Counted from the stretch's first letter, positions 1 through 9,873 are shown. The stretch is 40,172 bases of DNA from Bacteroidota bacterium (GCA_018336075.1 JAGXRB010000046.1:1-40172); one strand, 5' to 3'. Program-made: numbers and translations. Notes: generated by a model from the sequence alone, not told the origin.

Positions 1-181
1 GTTTACGTACACTTGACTGGTGGATAATTTTAGGAAAAACTTCTTTTCCTGTACCACTTTCACCTGTAATCAAAACAGTCAGGTCAGTGGGCGCAACCTG
101 CACAGCCACTTGAATTGACCTCTCCAGAAAACTGTCGTGGCCAATAATTCCGAACCGTTGCTTTATCGCTTGAATATCCAT
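1..181 (-). CDS. sigma-54 interaction (AAA+) domain transcriptional regulator, N-terminal fragment cut by the window edge
   Basis: Reverse-strand translation from ATG at 181: MDIQAIKQRFGIIGHDSFLERSIQVAVQVAPTDLTVLITGESGTGKEVFPKIIHQSS; GESGTGKE Walker A as in sigma-54 activators. Confidence 0.85.
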   Translation of the reverse strand, partial: MDIQAIKQRFGIIGHDSFLERSIQVAVQVAPTDLTVLITGESGTGKEVFPKIIHQSSVRK

Positions 182-239
182 TTATTTTACCGCTTATACT
201 GTTTAAAGTGCTAAAGATACGAAATTTGGGACAAAATTG

Positions 240-2702
240 TTAACGTAAAACAGCCCCCAGATGTTGCTCAAATGCTGATTGCAGTTTTTGCATGCATTTA
301 TCGATAAGCTTGTCGGTAAGGGTTTTTTCTTTGTCGACCAGGCTGAAACTTACGGCATAGGATTTTTTACCTTCTGCAATTTTTTCACCTTCATAAACGT
401 CAAAAATATTCACCTCCTGCAGCAAGTCAGGCTCCGTTTTGTGCGCAATTGTTTTTATGTCTTCGAAAGGGATTGCTTTGTCAATTACCAGCGCAAGGTC
501 ACGACGTACAGCCGGAAAGCGAGACACAGCTTCATATTTAACCTTGCTTACCGGAAGTGATTTCAATAAATTCTCCCAATGAATGTTCGCATAAAAAACA
601 ACTTTTCTGATATCAAAAATTTTCGTTGTGGCCTGACTGAGCTTTCCAAACCGAAGCAGTTCAGTCTTGCCAAGTGAATAAACAAGTGCCACATCAAAAA
701 GCTCATCTGAAAGCTCAGTAACTGTGAGCGCATTGCGCTCAATACGGAGTTTTCTTAAAATTGCTTCAACATAAAACTTCATATCGTAGAAATCTAATGG
801 AGCAGAGATGGTATTCCAGTTTTCTGACTGCTTGTCGCCTGTGAGAAAAATATCGAGTTGCAGACTTTCGTTGTAGGCATCAAGTGCTTCTTTGTTTTTA
901 GTTTTTTCACTTGCAAACTGATATACTTTGCCAAACTCAAATAATTTAAGGTCGCTTGCTTTGCGATTTTGGTTGTATGCAATACTTTCGAGTCCGCCAA
1001 AAAGCAGCGACTGGCGCAATACATCAAGGTCTTTGCTCAGTGGATTCAACATTTGAACATTTTTCTCTATCTCAAATGCGGGATGTTTTTCGCTGTAATC
1101 CGACCGGGTGAGCGAATTGTTCATGATTTCCTGTAACCCATTTGCCACAAGCATATCCGAAACAGCATGTTGCAGTTTATCCGGATCAATTCCTTCACTG
1201 ATATTGATGGATGCGTTGAGTTTTGCAGGAATTTCGATGTTGTCATAACCATAAACACGCAACACTTCTTCAACAATGTCGGCCGGTCTGTATACGTCAA
1301 CTTTAAATGTAGGAACCAGCAAGATTGCTTCGTTTTGATCACTTTTCACCACTTCTACACCAAGATCCTCAAGGATGGAAAGTGCTTGTTCAGATGGAAT
1401 ATGCTGTCCTGCAATCTTATCGAGATACTCAAAACGAAAATGCACTTTTGCAGGCTCGATCGTTTTTGGATAAACGTCTTTAACTTCTGACGAGATCACA
1501 CCACCAGCAACTTCTTTGATCAACTGAGCTGCGCGCTTGAGCGCATAAACAGTGATTTCAGGATCAGCACCGCGCTCGAACCGAAACGAAGCGTCTGTCT
1601 GGAGACCGTGAAGCCTTGCTGTCTTACGGATAGTTTTGGAATCGAAACAGGCACTCTCAAGGAAAATGGCTGTAGTTTTTTCGGAAACACCTGAATGCAG
1701 TCCGCCGAAAACACCTCCAATGCACATGCCTTCTTCGGCATTGCAAATTATAAGATCGTTAGCGCTGAGTTTGCGTTCAACCTCATCCAAAGTGACAAAA
1801 GTTGTTCCTTCTGCCAGTTTTTGCACAACAACTTTGTTTCCTTTTACAGCTGAAGCGTCAAAAGCATGCAGTGGCTGACCTGTTTCAAACAAAACATAAT
1901 TGGTCACATCCACCACATTGTTTATTGGTCTTACACCAATTGCTTTCAAACGGTTTTTAAGCCATTCGGGTGAAGGCCCAATTTTAAGATTGGAAATGGT
2001 AATACCGGAATAACGCGGACAGGCTTCAGGATCAGCTATCTCCACCTCTATGTTGAGATCTGTATTTTCTACTTTGAAATCATCAACCGAAGGAAGTGAA
2101 AGTTTATATGACTTTTTGCTTTCACGGAAATTAAGAATTGCAGCTAAATCGCGCGCAACACCAATATGTGAGGCTGCATCAGAGCGGTTGGGCGTGAGTC
2201 CGATTTCAAAAATTACATCCTTTTCAACTGGAAAATAATGTGTTGCTGCTTTGCCAATCTCAACATCTTCTGGCAAAACCATAATGCCATCATGTGAGGT
2301 TCCAAGTCCGACTTCATCCTCGGCACAAATCATTCCTTCGGAAGCTTCGCCACGTATTTTACTTTTTTTGATCTGAAAACTATCTTCTCCGCTGTATAAA
2401 GTTGTCCCTATTGTTGCCACAAGTACTTTCTGGCCTGCTGCAACATTGGGCGCCCCACACACGATGGATAAAAGTTCGCCGCTTCCGATGTCAACTTTGG
2501 TAAGACTGAGTTTATCAGCGTTTGGATGTCTTTCGCAATGAACAACTTTTCCGGTTATAATGCCTTCCAGACTACCTTTAACAGATTCGAAAGGAATAAT
2601 ATCTTCTACCTCAAGACCGGCAGAGGTGAGTGCCTGTGAAACATATTCAGGCGATAAATCAACGGGCAGGTATTGTTTGAGCCAGTTATAGGAAATCTTC
2701 AT
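240..2702 (-). CDS. pheT: phenylalanine--tRNA ligase beta subunit
   Basis: Starts MKISYNWLKQYLP (internal Met preferred over ORF start 2726), tRNA-binding domain NADKLSLTKVDIG, B3/B4 and B5 domains, C-terminal FDX-ACB (RFPAVRRDLALVID). Confidence 0.96.
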   Translation of the reverse strand: MKISYNWLKQYLPVDLSPEYVSQALTSAGLEVEDIIPFESVKGSLEGIITGKVVHCERHPNADKLSLTKVDIGSGELLSIVCGAPNVAAGQKVLVATIGTTLYSGEDSFQIKKSKIRGEASEGMICAEDEVGLGTSHDGIMVLPEDVEIGKAATHYFPVEKDVIFEIGLTPNRSDAASHIGVARDLAAILNFRESKKSYKLSLPSVDDFKVENTDLNIEVEIADPEACPRYSGITISNLKIGPSPEWLKNRLKAIGVRPINNVVDVTNYVLFETGQPLHAFDASAVKGNKVVVQKLAEGTTFVTLDEVERKLSANDLIICNAEEGMCIGGVFGGLHSGVSEKTTAIFLESACFDSKTIRKTARLHGLQTDASFRFERGADPEITVYALKRAAQLIKEVAGGVISSEVKDVYPKTIEPAKVHFRFEYLDKIAGQHIPSEQALSILEDLGVEVVKSDQNEAILLVPTFKVDVYRPADIVEEVLRVYGYDNIEIPAKLNASINISEGIDPDKLQHAVSDMLVANGLQEIMNNSLTRSDYSEKHPAFEIEKNVQMLNPLSKDLDVLRQSLLFGGLESIAYNQNRKASDLKLFEFGKVYQFASEKTKNKEALDAYNESLQLDIFLTGDKQSENWNTISAPLDFYDMKFYVEAILRKLRIERNALTVTELSDELFDVALVYSLGKTELLRFGKLSQATTKIFDIRKVVFYANIHWENLLKSLPVSKVKYEAVSRFPAVRRDLALVIDKAIPFEDIKTIAHKTEPDLLQEVNIFDVYEGEKIAEGKKSYAVSFSLVDKEKTLTDKLIDKCMQKLQSAFEQHLGAVLR

Positions 2703-2993
2703 AGTTTTCAGTTTTTCGAGCTGCAAAATTAGGGATAAAATGTCAAAGTGTCATGTTTTGGAAACGCGATATTCATCGTTTGAAAAACAAAAGCAACACT
2801 TCTTCATCTTTGGCAGCAAAAAGCCTGTAATAAACATATACCCTTAAAAAAACACCCATGAGTGATCAAAGTATGACCGCTTCATGGGTATCGGAGAATG
2901 ATGATTTTGGTTATTGGGTTTCTTCGTATTTTTCAGTGAATCATTCCTTGAAAATGCAAAATGTCAATTTTAAACTATTGATTTTCTGAAAAG

Positions 2994-4292
2994 TTAAAAA
3001 TTATAAATCGCTGAAAATAATATTCTTAAATTAGAAATATTTTCGCTTTCCGTAATCACGCCAAACTGGTCGCGGTTTAGTTTTCCATTGGCATCCTTGG
3101 TTGCATAGGCCGCAGTGGTATGTTCAAGCTCAGTTGCAAAATTGAATTTTCCCTGAATAAAAACAACCCTTGGCGAAAGTCTGATAACCGATTGCAAATT
3201 AGCACCTCTGGCAGTGGCATCAGTGCCGCCAACTTTGTTTGAATAAAAAAGAATGGATTCATTTGCACCCAGATTCTTTGTATAACCAGCCCAAAAAGCA
3301 TACTGAACTTTTTTACCGTTTGTATGAAACTCAGTCCAGGCAGTGAAATTATTCAGTGTTGTGTATGAAACGCTGTTTTTCAGTGAATCGGTAATTGCAT
3401 TCACGGCATAACCTCCAAGCATCAGCAGGTCGAACAGATTTTGCCCGTATATAGCCTGCAACTTAAAAGTAAAAGGTTCGGTTTTATACTTTACAAAAGC
3501 TGTTGCCGAAAGACCTGTCACTTTTTCATTTGTGATAAAGGTTTGCGCACCGTTTGTAGTTGTGAGCAGGGGTTGCAGCATTTTGTAATCCAGGCCTGCG
3601 CCAAAAAGTAGCTCTGTTTTTGCAGGTTCATTTTTGCTTTCATAGAATATCAAAGCACTCAAATCCGGCAAAGTTGCATAACGCAATGAGACAGAACCAA
3701 GCGGACTGGCAAAATCCCTTTGGGCTGAAACTGCAGCAGCAATAGTAATATTTCCTAACCGATGCTGCGCCCTGAATTGCGGATTTCTTGAAAAAGGCTG
3801 CATTGGCGAGCCAGTATTGAAAGAAATTACACCCGAAAAACAAGAAGAGATAAAAAATGGATGCCAATACTGACCAAAAAGCAATTCTGTCTTTTCCCAG
3901 TTCAGCTTTACGAAAGCATGCCGCAATCTGAAGCCATTGTTATCGATAAAAGCGGCATTTTCATTTCCAAAGAAGTCAGCTTCAATCACACCGGATGTCT
4001 TTGCTCCAAAGGCATCCGGACCAGAAATCTTACCTGTAATGCGTGTTTGTATCGACAAAAAATTGAACGAAGATTTATCATTGATATCTTTTCCATCAGC
4101 ATCAAAAACACGCTCTTTCGGGTAGAGCAGAAAATGTCCCTCCCTTATAGTGTAGTTTTCTCTGCTGTCAAAAAAGTAATCTGTTTTAACAAAGCCTGTG
4201 AAATTAATCCCATACTTTGGTTCATCCTTCTTTTCCTGTGCATGGCTGTAAAAGAAAACCATCAGAAAAAAGAATGCAAATATTCGTTTCAT
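2994..4292 (-). CDS. outer membrane porin-like beta-barrel protein
   Basis: Signal peptide MKRIFAFFFLMVFFYSHAQ, alternating amphipathic strands, C-terminal aromatic residue (LFSAIYNF). Confidence 0.65.
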   Translation of the reverse strand: MKRIFAFFFLMVFFYSHAQEKKDEPKYGINFTGFVKTDYFFDSRENYTIREGHFLLYPKERVFDADGKDINDKSSFNFLSIQTRITGKISGPDAFGAKTSGVIEADFFGNENAAFIDNNGFRLRHAFVKLNWEKTELLFGQYWHPFFISSCFSGVISFNTGSPMQPFSRNPQFRAQHRLGNITIAAAVSAQRDFASPLGSVSLRYATLPDLSALIFYESKNEPAKTELLFGAGLDYKMLQPLLTTTNGAQTFITNEKVTGLSATAFVKYKTEPFTFKLQAIYGQNLFDLLMLGGYAVNAITDSLKNSVSYTTLNNFTAWTEFHTNGKKVQYAFWAGYTKNLGANESILFYSNKVGGTDATARGANLQSVIRLSPRVVFIQGKFNFATELEHTTAAYATKDANGKLNRDQFGVITESENISNLRILFSAIYNF

Positions 4293-4307
4293 GCTTCACG
4301 AATTATT

Positions 4308-6230
4308 TTAATCATTGTGGTAATTCTCCACTTTTGAATGATTGTCTTTTTGTGAAAGCAAAGATACTATCACCAAAACCAATGCTGCCAATGGAATTGA
4401 AATAATTCCCGGATTATCGAGCGGAATCGGTGCTGCGGCTTTATCCAGTCCATAACGTTCAAACATTGAAGGTGACAAAAGGATAATAAATACTGAACTT
4501 GCAATACCTGTCATAATTGACCATGAAATACCTTTTGCAGTAGTTTTTTCCCAGAAAAGAAGGAATAAAATTGATGGAAGATTGGCTGAGGCAGCTACAG
4601 CAAAAGCAAGTCCTACAAGGAAAGACACATTCATGCCTTTGAAAAGTATTCCAAGCGCAATAGCAAAAATACCTACCCCGAAAGCAGCATACTTGCCTGC
4701 TTTGACTTTTCTTCTGTCGTCCATTTTCATACCAAGGTAATTGTCCATAAAGTCGTGTGCAATTGCCCCTGATGAAGCTACTATAAGTCCGGCAACAGTG
4801 CCTAAAACAGTGGCAAAGGCAATGGCCGAAATGATAGAAAACAGCCCGACTCCAAAATATTTTGCCAAAAGCGGGCCTGACATATTGCTGCTTTCCAGGT
4901 CAATAACTCCGTTGAAAGATGCGCCAAGTCCCATATAAAGCGTCAGGATATAGAAAAATCCGATGGCAGCAATGGCAACAATGGTCGATTTGCGTGCAGC
5001 CCTCTGACTGGCTACGGTGTAATAGCGAATGAGGATGTGTGGCAGCGCAGATGTTCCAAGGAATAACGCCAGCATAAGTGAAACAAAATTCAGCTTTGTC
5101 CAGAAAGTAGCCCCTGCTTTGGAAGAAACTTTCAACAACAGACCTGGATTAATCATCTCTTTGCCTGATGTTGGTGTTTGATACCAGACAGTTGCCTGCG
5201 CTTCTTTTATTTCAGCTCTGGAAAATCTGATAAGTTCTGCGTTTTCAAGTGTTGAAAGAAATTCAAATGGTCCGAGCGGTCCGGTCTTGTCAACTTCCAC
5301 GCCATCAACCTCAATCTTGGTGAGATGACCCACCTGATAGAACTTTCCTGCTGATTTGGGTTCTCCGTTATAAAGCTTTGTGCCATCAGAAGCTGTGGAC
5401 ACAGAAAGCATTTCATTGAGCGTAGTAGAGTCAGATGAAAGCTTAAAGAATCTAGTAATTCCTTCCTTTTGGAGACTGACAAAAGTATGATTTGCATCTA
5501 TGGCATAAACATTTTCAAGTTTGTATTCGGGATCATCGACGCCGGTAAGTTTGTTGTCTTCAAAAACAGCCCCAACAGTGATAAATTTATGATAATCGCC
5601 GCCTGGATTGAGATTGAGTCCATTGGTAAGGATGTATCCGGTCAAAATAGTCGAAAAAATAATCAATAAAGCACCCTTAATGAATTGAACGTATGTTGTT
5701 GAGGTCATTCCAGCAGTGGCAACGATAAAAATAACGATACTACCAACAATCAAAACACCAACATAATGCGGCAGTCCAAGCAAAGGAACTACGAGGTCAC
5801 CTGCACCAACCATTTGAGGAATAAGGTAAAAAACAGAAACGATCAAAGTACTGAAAGACGCCGTCAGTTTGATCGATTTTGAATTGAAACGGGCGTCAAG
5901 CGCATCGGTGAAAGTGTATTTACCCAACCTTTTCAGCGGTTCGGCAACTAAAAACAAAGCTACTACCCAACCGGCAAGATATCCGATCGAATATAAAAAG
6001 CCATCATAACCTGAAAAGGCGATCATGCCGCAAATACCCAGGAAAGATGCAGCAGAAAGATAGTCTCCTGCGAAAGCGATTCCGTTAACGCCCCAATGGA
6101 TATTGCCGCCAGCAGCATAATATCCGGAAGCAGATTTTGTTTTTCTGGCAAAATAGAAAGAAAGCCCCAAAACGGCGGCTACAAATGTCATAAATATGAT
6201 GATTGCACCCGGTGAAACATTGTAAATCAT
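4308..6230 (-). CDS. cation/acetate-type sodium:solute symporter (SSS family) with a large soluble insertion
   Basis: Multiple TM segments; ActP-like motifs GNIHWGVNGIAFAGDYLSAASFLG, TFTDALDARF, LGTSALPHILIRYYTV, ASSGAIAHDF; located next to a DUF485 gene. Confidence 0.85.
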   Translation of the reverse strand: MIYNVSPGAIIIFMTFVAAVLGLSFYFARKTKSASGYYAAGGNIHWGVNGIAFAGDYLSAASFLGICGMIAFSGYDGFLYSIGYLAGWVVALFLVAEPLKRLGKYTFTDALDARFNSKSIKLTASFSTLIVSVFYLIPQMVGAGDLVVPLLGLPHYVGVLIVGSIVIFIVATAGMTSTTYVQFIKGALLIIFSTILTGYILTNGLNLNPGGDYHKFITVGAVFEDNKLTGVDDPEYKLENVYAIDANHTFVSLQKEGITRFFKLSSDSTTLNEMLSVSTASDGTKLYNGEPKSAGKFYQVGHLTKIEVDGVEVDKTGPLGPFEFLSTLENAELIRFSRAEIKEAQATVWYQTPTSGKEMINPGLLLKVSSKAGATFWTKLNFVSLMLALFLGTSALPHILIRYYTVASQRAARKSTIVAIAAIGFFYILTLYMGLGASFNGVIDLESSNMSGPLLAKYFGVGLFSIISAIAFATVLGTVAGLIVASSGAIAHDFMDNYLGMKMDDRRKVKAGKYAAFGVGIFAIALGILFKGMNVSFLVGLAFAVAASANLPSILFLLFWEKTTAKGISWSIMTGIASSVFIILLSPSMFERYGLDKAAAPIPLDNPGIISIPLAALVLVIVSLLSQKDNHSKVENYHND

Positions 6231-6241
6231 TGTTCTTCCTC

Positions 6242-6511
6242 CTATTTATTGTTCATATTATCTTCATATCTGGAGCAAACAGCGTTATAGATAAAGCCCA
6301 TCACAATAGCAAGTATTATGAGTCCGAATCCATAAACGATGGCCAGATTCTGCTTTCCGATAACATGTAATTCCAGAAGTTCGGGATCCATTAATCCGAT
6401 AAATACAAAGCCGATATAGACCAATGTATAACAAAGAAACAAGATTACTCCGAGTTTTGACTTTTTTGCGGCTGCTTTGTCAGCATCAAGTTTTGCAGCT
6501 GGTCCGTGCAT
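6242..6511 (-). CDS. DUF485 family small membrane protein
   Basis: 89 aa, two TM segments (LGVILFLCYTLVYIGFVFI, LAIVYGFGLIILAIVMGFIYNAVC), upstream of the symporter gene, AAGGAGG ribosome-binding site on the minus strand. Confidence 0.8.
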   Translation of the reverse strand: MHGPAAKLDADKAAAKKSKLGVILFLCYTLVYIGFVFIGLMDPELLELHVIGKQNLAIVYGFGLIILAIVMGFIYNAVCSRYEDNMNNK

Positions 6512-6567
6512 AAATCCTCCTTATTTTATTAATGTTTGTGATTTTATTAACAATAAATTTTAGCTGT

Positions 6568-6575
6568 CAAAACTA
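6568..6575 (-). promoter_or_regulatory. putative Bacteroidota -7 element (TAGTTTTG) for the DUF485-symporter operon
   Basis: Matches TAnnTTTG on the minus strand about 57 bp upstream of the DUF485 start; no well-spaced -33 TTG seen. Confidence 0.4.
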
Positions 6576-6608
6576 TAGAATATCTGTCAATCTCCTTTCA
6601 TATTATAA

Positions 6609-6634
6609 ATTGATGCGCAACATTGATGTGCAAC
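6609..6634. promoter_or_regulatory. tandem 13-bp direct repeat, candidate Crp/Fnr operator pair
   Basis: ATTGATGCGCAAC followed immediately by ATTGATGTGCAAC; each unit contains TTG-N5-CAA dyad symmetry; lies between divergent Crp/Fnr and symporter genes. Confidence 0.5.
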
Positions 6635-6647
6635 AACTTTTTTCGAT

Positions 6648-6655
6648 TATTTTTG
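6648..6655 (+). promoter_or_regulatory. putative Bacteroidota -7 element (TATTTTTG) for the Crp/Fnr gene
   Basis: Matches TAnnTTTG 17 bp upstream of the ATG at 6672. Confidence 0.45.
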
Positions 6656-6671
6656 GACAAAATATCACGAG

Positions 6672-7358
6672 ATGCGTTATTTGACAAAAGAAAACTGCCA
6701 GACTTGCAAGCTGAAATGCGATATCTATTTCACTGCCCGTGAAATGGGAATTGAGGCTGAACTGGCTCCGGAACATGTTGTTTACAAAAAGCATGAGCTC
6801 ATCTGCCGGCAAAATGCAGAAATCACACATGCAATCATTTTGATCGAAGGCAATGCAAAAATGTATATTGATGGGATGAACAACAAAAATATTATACTGA
6901 ATATTCTGCTGCCTTCCAATTACATAGGATTACTTTCGATATATGGTTCAACAACCTACGCATACAATGTTGCTGCTTTGAACGAATGCCGGACGTGTCA
7001 TGTGGACATCAATCTTTTGAAAAAACTGTATTACGAGAATCACAATTTTCTATTGAAACTAAATAATGCATTTGGAAATTCTGTGAACAATATCATGCAG
7101 AAACTTATTTCACTGAACCAAAAGCAAATACGCGGAAAAGTTGCAGAAAGCCTTTTATACCTTGCACAACTTTACGATGCAAACACATTTGAGCTCACGA
7201 TAACGCGTAAAGAACTCGGTGAACTTTCTGCTATTTCGGAAGAAAATGCTGTAAGGGTGCTCACAGAATTCAAAAATGAAGGAATCGTTGGCTTGGAAGG
7301 CAAAGAAATTAGTCTGAAAATGCCGGATTTACTGAAAAAGATTAGTGCATTTGGCTGA
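6672..7358 (+). CDS. Crp/Fnr family transcriptional regulator
   Basis: Cyclic-nucleotide-binding-like N-terminal fold and C-terminal HTH (TITRKELGELSAISEENAVRVLTEFKNEGIV); N-terminal NCQTCKLKC cysteine cluster. Confidence 0.88.
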   Translation: MRYLTKENCQTCKLKCDIYFTAREMGIEAELAPEHVVYKKHELICRQNAEITHAIILIEGNAKMYIDGMNNKNIILNILLPSNYIGLLSIYGSTTYAYNVAALNECRTCHVDINLLKKLYYENHNFLLKLNNAFGNSVNNIMQKLISLNQKQIRGKVAESLLYLAQLYDANTFELTITRKELGELSAISEENAVRVLTEFKNEGIVGLEGKEISLKMPDLLKKISAFG

Positions 7359-7403
7359 AATTAATAGTTGAATTCTAATTGAATTAATAAATAAATCACC
7401 GGA

Positions 7404-9407
7404 TTATTTACCGCAATACTTTCTGATAACTACATAGGCCTCAGTTATACCATGCTGGCCGGCTTTACTGAGATCGGCACAAGCAAGCTTGTTTTCACCC
7501 AAATAAAGGAGAGTTAGTGAACGGTTGTAATATGCTTCACCAAAAGCTGGTTCTATTCGGATAGCTTCTGAATAATCATCAATGGCGCGGTGATAATTTC
7601 CCTGGAGCAACTTTAGGTTCGCCAGATTGTAAAAAGCAATCGCGTTGTCAGGTTGAAGTTTGACAAGATTTTCCAATGCACTCAAAGCATTTGTATAATC
7701 AGGTTCGCGCAAGGATGGGTTGAGCGCAACAGGCTCTGGAGCTTTCTGACTGCTTATTGTGATTGTACGGTCATAGCGGTCGTCGGACAATCTTAATTCT
7801 TCCAGTTCAAAAAGCAAGACTCCCAAATTGAGTAAAGAGGCCGGAGCCAGCAAAGGATTGCTTTTCAGAAGTTCGTAATCTTGTCTGGCAAGGTTAAAAT
7901 TACTGCGACTTTGATTAATTCCTGCTTTGATAAAACGCTTCACAATTTCATCTGATTGTGCATTTATTTTCTGAACTGAGACCTCCTCAGAAACCGATTC
8001 AGTTGCATCTAACATTGAAGGATACATGACATATCCAAAGTTTAAACTGCCGGATGTCAATGTGTTGAGCATACTAATATATAAATCGCTGTATTTTTTT
8101 TGCTCGGGCAGCTTTTCGGTTTCAAGCGGGTCATTTGCAATCCAGACAATAAAATTACCGAATGGCTTGATGTCGATATTTTGAAATTGCGGTCTTCCCT
8201 GTGCCATATTGCCACTGACAAAATCCGACTCGAGGCTTATAATTTTATCGAAATAACTTGAATCTGCATAACGTGCAAAAAGTGTTTCAGGCTGCTCATC
8301 CTCTGTGTTGATCGCTTCAATGATGGCCATAGCACGGTCGTAATCAGACTTTGATCCTTTTTCATCTTTCAATTCTTTTTTCATGAGCGACCTGTTGATC
8401 CATGCGCCCACAAAAGCCGGATAAAGATCGATTACTTTGCTGAAATTTTCAATCGCATCAGCCGGTTTCTTCATCTGATAATTGACTATCCCAAGATTAA
8501 AATGGCTGTAAATATTTTGTGGATTGATTTTCACAACCTCTTCGTATAAAATGCGTGCCTCTTCCAACTCTCCGCGAAGGCCATGCAAAAGTGCACGATT
8601 GTAGTATGTCAGCGCATTCCGGTTGTCAAGAACATTCACCATCTCGTAGTCATTAAGCGCAGAAAGAGTATCGCCAAGCTGAAGAAAAGCGATGGCCCGC
8701 TGAAAATATATCAACGGATTTTTGTCGTCAATGCGTAAAGCCTGACCAAAATCCTCCATAGCAGCTGTGGCGTCTTCCATTTCAGCACGCAGCATGCCTC
8801 TTTTGAGCCATGCATCAACAGAAAAATGATCGTGATAAATCGCTTTACTCATGTCGGCTAAAGCTTCTTCCTTGCGGTTAAGCATCCGCTTTGCTATGCC
8901 GCGGTTGAGCCAGGCATAAGAAAGATTTGGATTAATAAGCAAGGCCATGTCATAATCGGCGATTGCGGCTTCAAGTTCGTTGAGCTGCATTCTTGTTGCA
9001 CCAAAAGCCACATACAAATCAGCATTGTAAGGATCAATTTCCATTGCCCGCGTAAAATCAGCCTTGGCATCAAAATAATTTGAAAGGCGGTCGTTGACAA
9101 TTCCGCGATAATGATAAGCGCGTGCATACAGGGGATGCAGCCTGATCGTTTCGCTGAAATCTTCTGCTGCACCCCGAAAATCACCCAGATTATATTTGGC
9201 AATTCCCCTTAAAAACCATGCTTCGAAGTGATCAGGTTTTGTTTGGATGGCGGTATTAAAACTTCTGACGGCTTCTACAAAACGGTCTTCTGAAAGGGAT
9301 ACTCTGCCAGCAAAAACAAAATGACGGTGATTCACCTGTGCTTTTATTGCTGTGCCCGAAATCACAAGCAGTATTAACAAAATGATATGAAGTATGCTGG
9401 ATTTCAA
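7404..9407 (-). CDS. secreted/periplasmic tetratricopeptide repeat protein
   Basis: Signal peptide MKSSILHIILLILLVISGTAIKA followed by many TPR units (e.g. HFEAWFLRGIAKYNLGDFRGAAEDFSETIRLHP). Confidence 0.88.
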   Translation of the reverse strand: MKSSILHIILLILLVISGTAIKAQVNHRHFVFAGRVSLSEDRFVEAVRSFNTAIQTKPDHFEAWFLRGIAKYNLGDFRGAAEDFSETIRLHPLYARAYHYRGIVNDRLSNYFDAKADFTRAMEIDPYNADLYVAFGATRMQLNELEAAIADYDMALLINPNLSYAWLNRGIAKRMLNRKEEALADMSKAIYHDHFSVDAWLKRGMLRAEMEDATAAMEDFGQALRIDDKNPLIYFQRAIAFLQLGDTLSALNDYEMVNVLDNRNALTYYNRALLHGLRGELEEARILYEEVVKINPQNIYSHFNLGIVNYQMKKPADAIENFSKVIDLYPAFVGAWINRSLMKKELKDEKGSKSDYDRAMAIIEAINTEDEQPETLFARYADSSYFDKIISLESDFVSGNMAQGRPQFQNIDIKPFGNFIVWIANDPLETEKLPEQKKYSDLYISMLNTLTSGSLNFGYVMYPSMLDATESVSEEVSVQKINAQSDEIVKRFIKAGINQSRSNFNLARQDYELLKSNPLLAPASLLNLGVLLFELEELRLSDDRYDRTITISSQKAPEPVALNPSLREPDYTNALSALENLVKLQPDNAIAFYNLANLKLLQGNYHRAIDDYSEAIRIEPAFGEAYYNRSLTLLYLGENKLACADLSKAGQHGITEAYVVIRKYCGK

Positions 9408-9420
9408 AATTGTGCAGGTT

Positions 9421-9873
9421 TCAGATTGATTCTTTTGTTTTACTCAGCAATTTAATCTCTCCCAATTCCATTTGCTTATCAACAGCTTTACACATATCAT
9501 AAACTGTCAGCAAAGCAATATTTACTGCAGTTAGCGCTTCCATCTCAACACCGGTATTGCCAATGCATTTCACTTCGGAGGTTACACTAACGCCATTTTG
9601 GGTTAAAACAGCTTTCACTTTTATGGACGAAAGCTGCAAAGGATGACACAAAGGAATTAGCGTTGATGTTTGCTTTGCTGCCTGAATTCCAGCTATTTCA
9701 GCCACAGTGAGAACATCTCCTTTTTTCATATTGTTGTCGCGAACAAGCAAAACCGTCTCTGGCAATAAACTGATAAACCCTGTTGCTCCAGCGGTTCTGA
9801 ACAATGGTGGCTTTTGTGTAACATCTACCATGCAAGCCTTTCCTTCTGAGTCAATATGTGTAAGTTTCGACAT
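9421..9873 (-). CDS. moaC: cyclic pyranopterin monophosphate synthase accessory protein MoaC
   Basis: LTHIDSEGKACMVDVTQK, TSTLIPLCHPLQLS, GVEMEALTAVNIALLTVYDMCKAVDK are typical MoaC motifs. Confidence 0.95.
   Translation of the reverse strand: MSKLTHIDSEGKACMVDVTQKPPLFRTAGATGFISLLPETVLLVRDNNMKKGDVLTVAEIAGIQAAKQTSTLIPLCHPLQLSSIKVKAVLTQNGVSVTSEVKCIGNTGVEMEALTAVNIALLTVYDMCKAVDKQMELGEIKLLSKTKESI

Noticed and set aside
3861-4337. 158-aa plus-strand ORF
   Set aside because: Antisense to the porin-like gene, low-complexity composition without recognisable motifs; the minus-strand frame has a signal peptide and barrel pattern.
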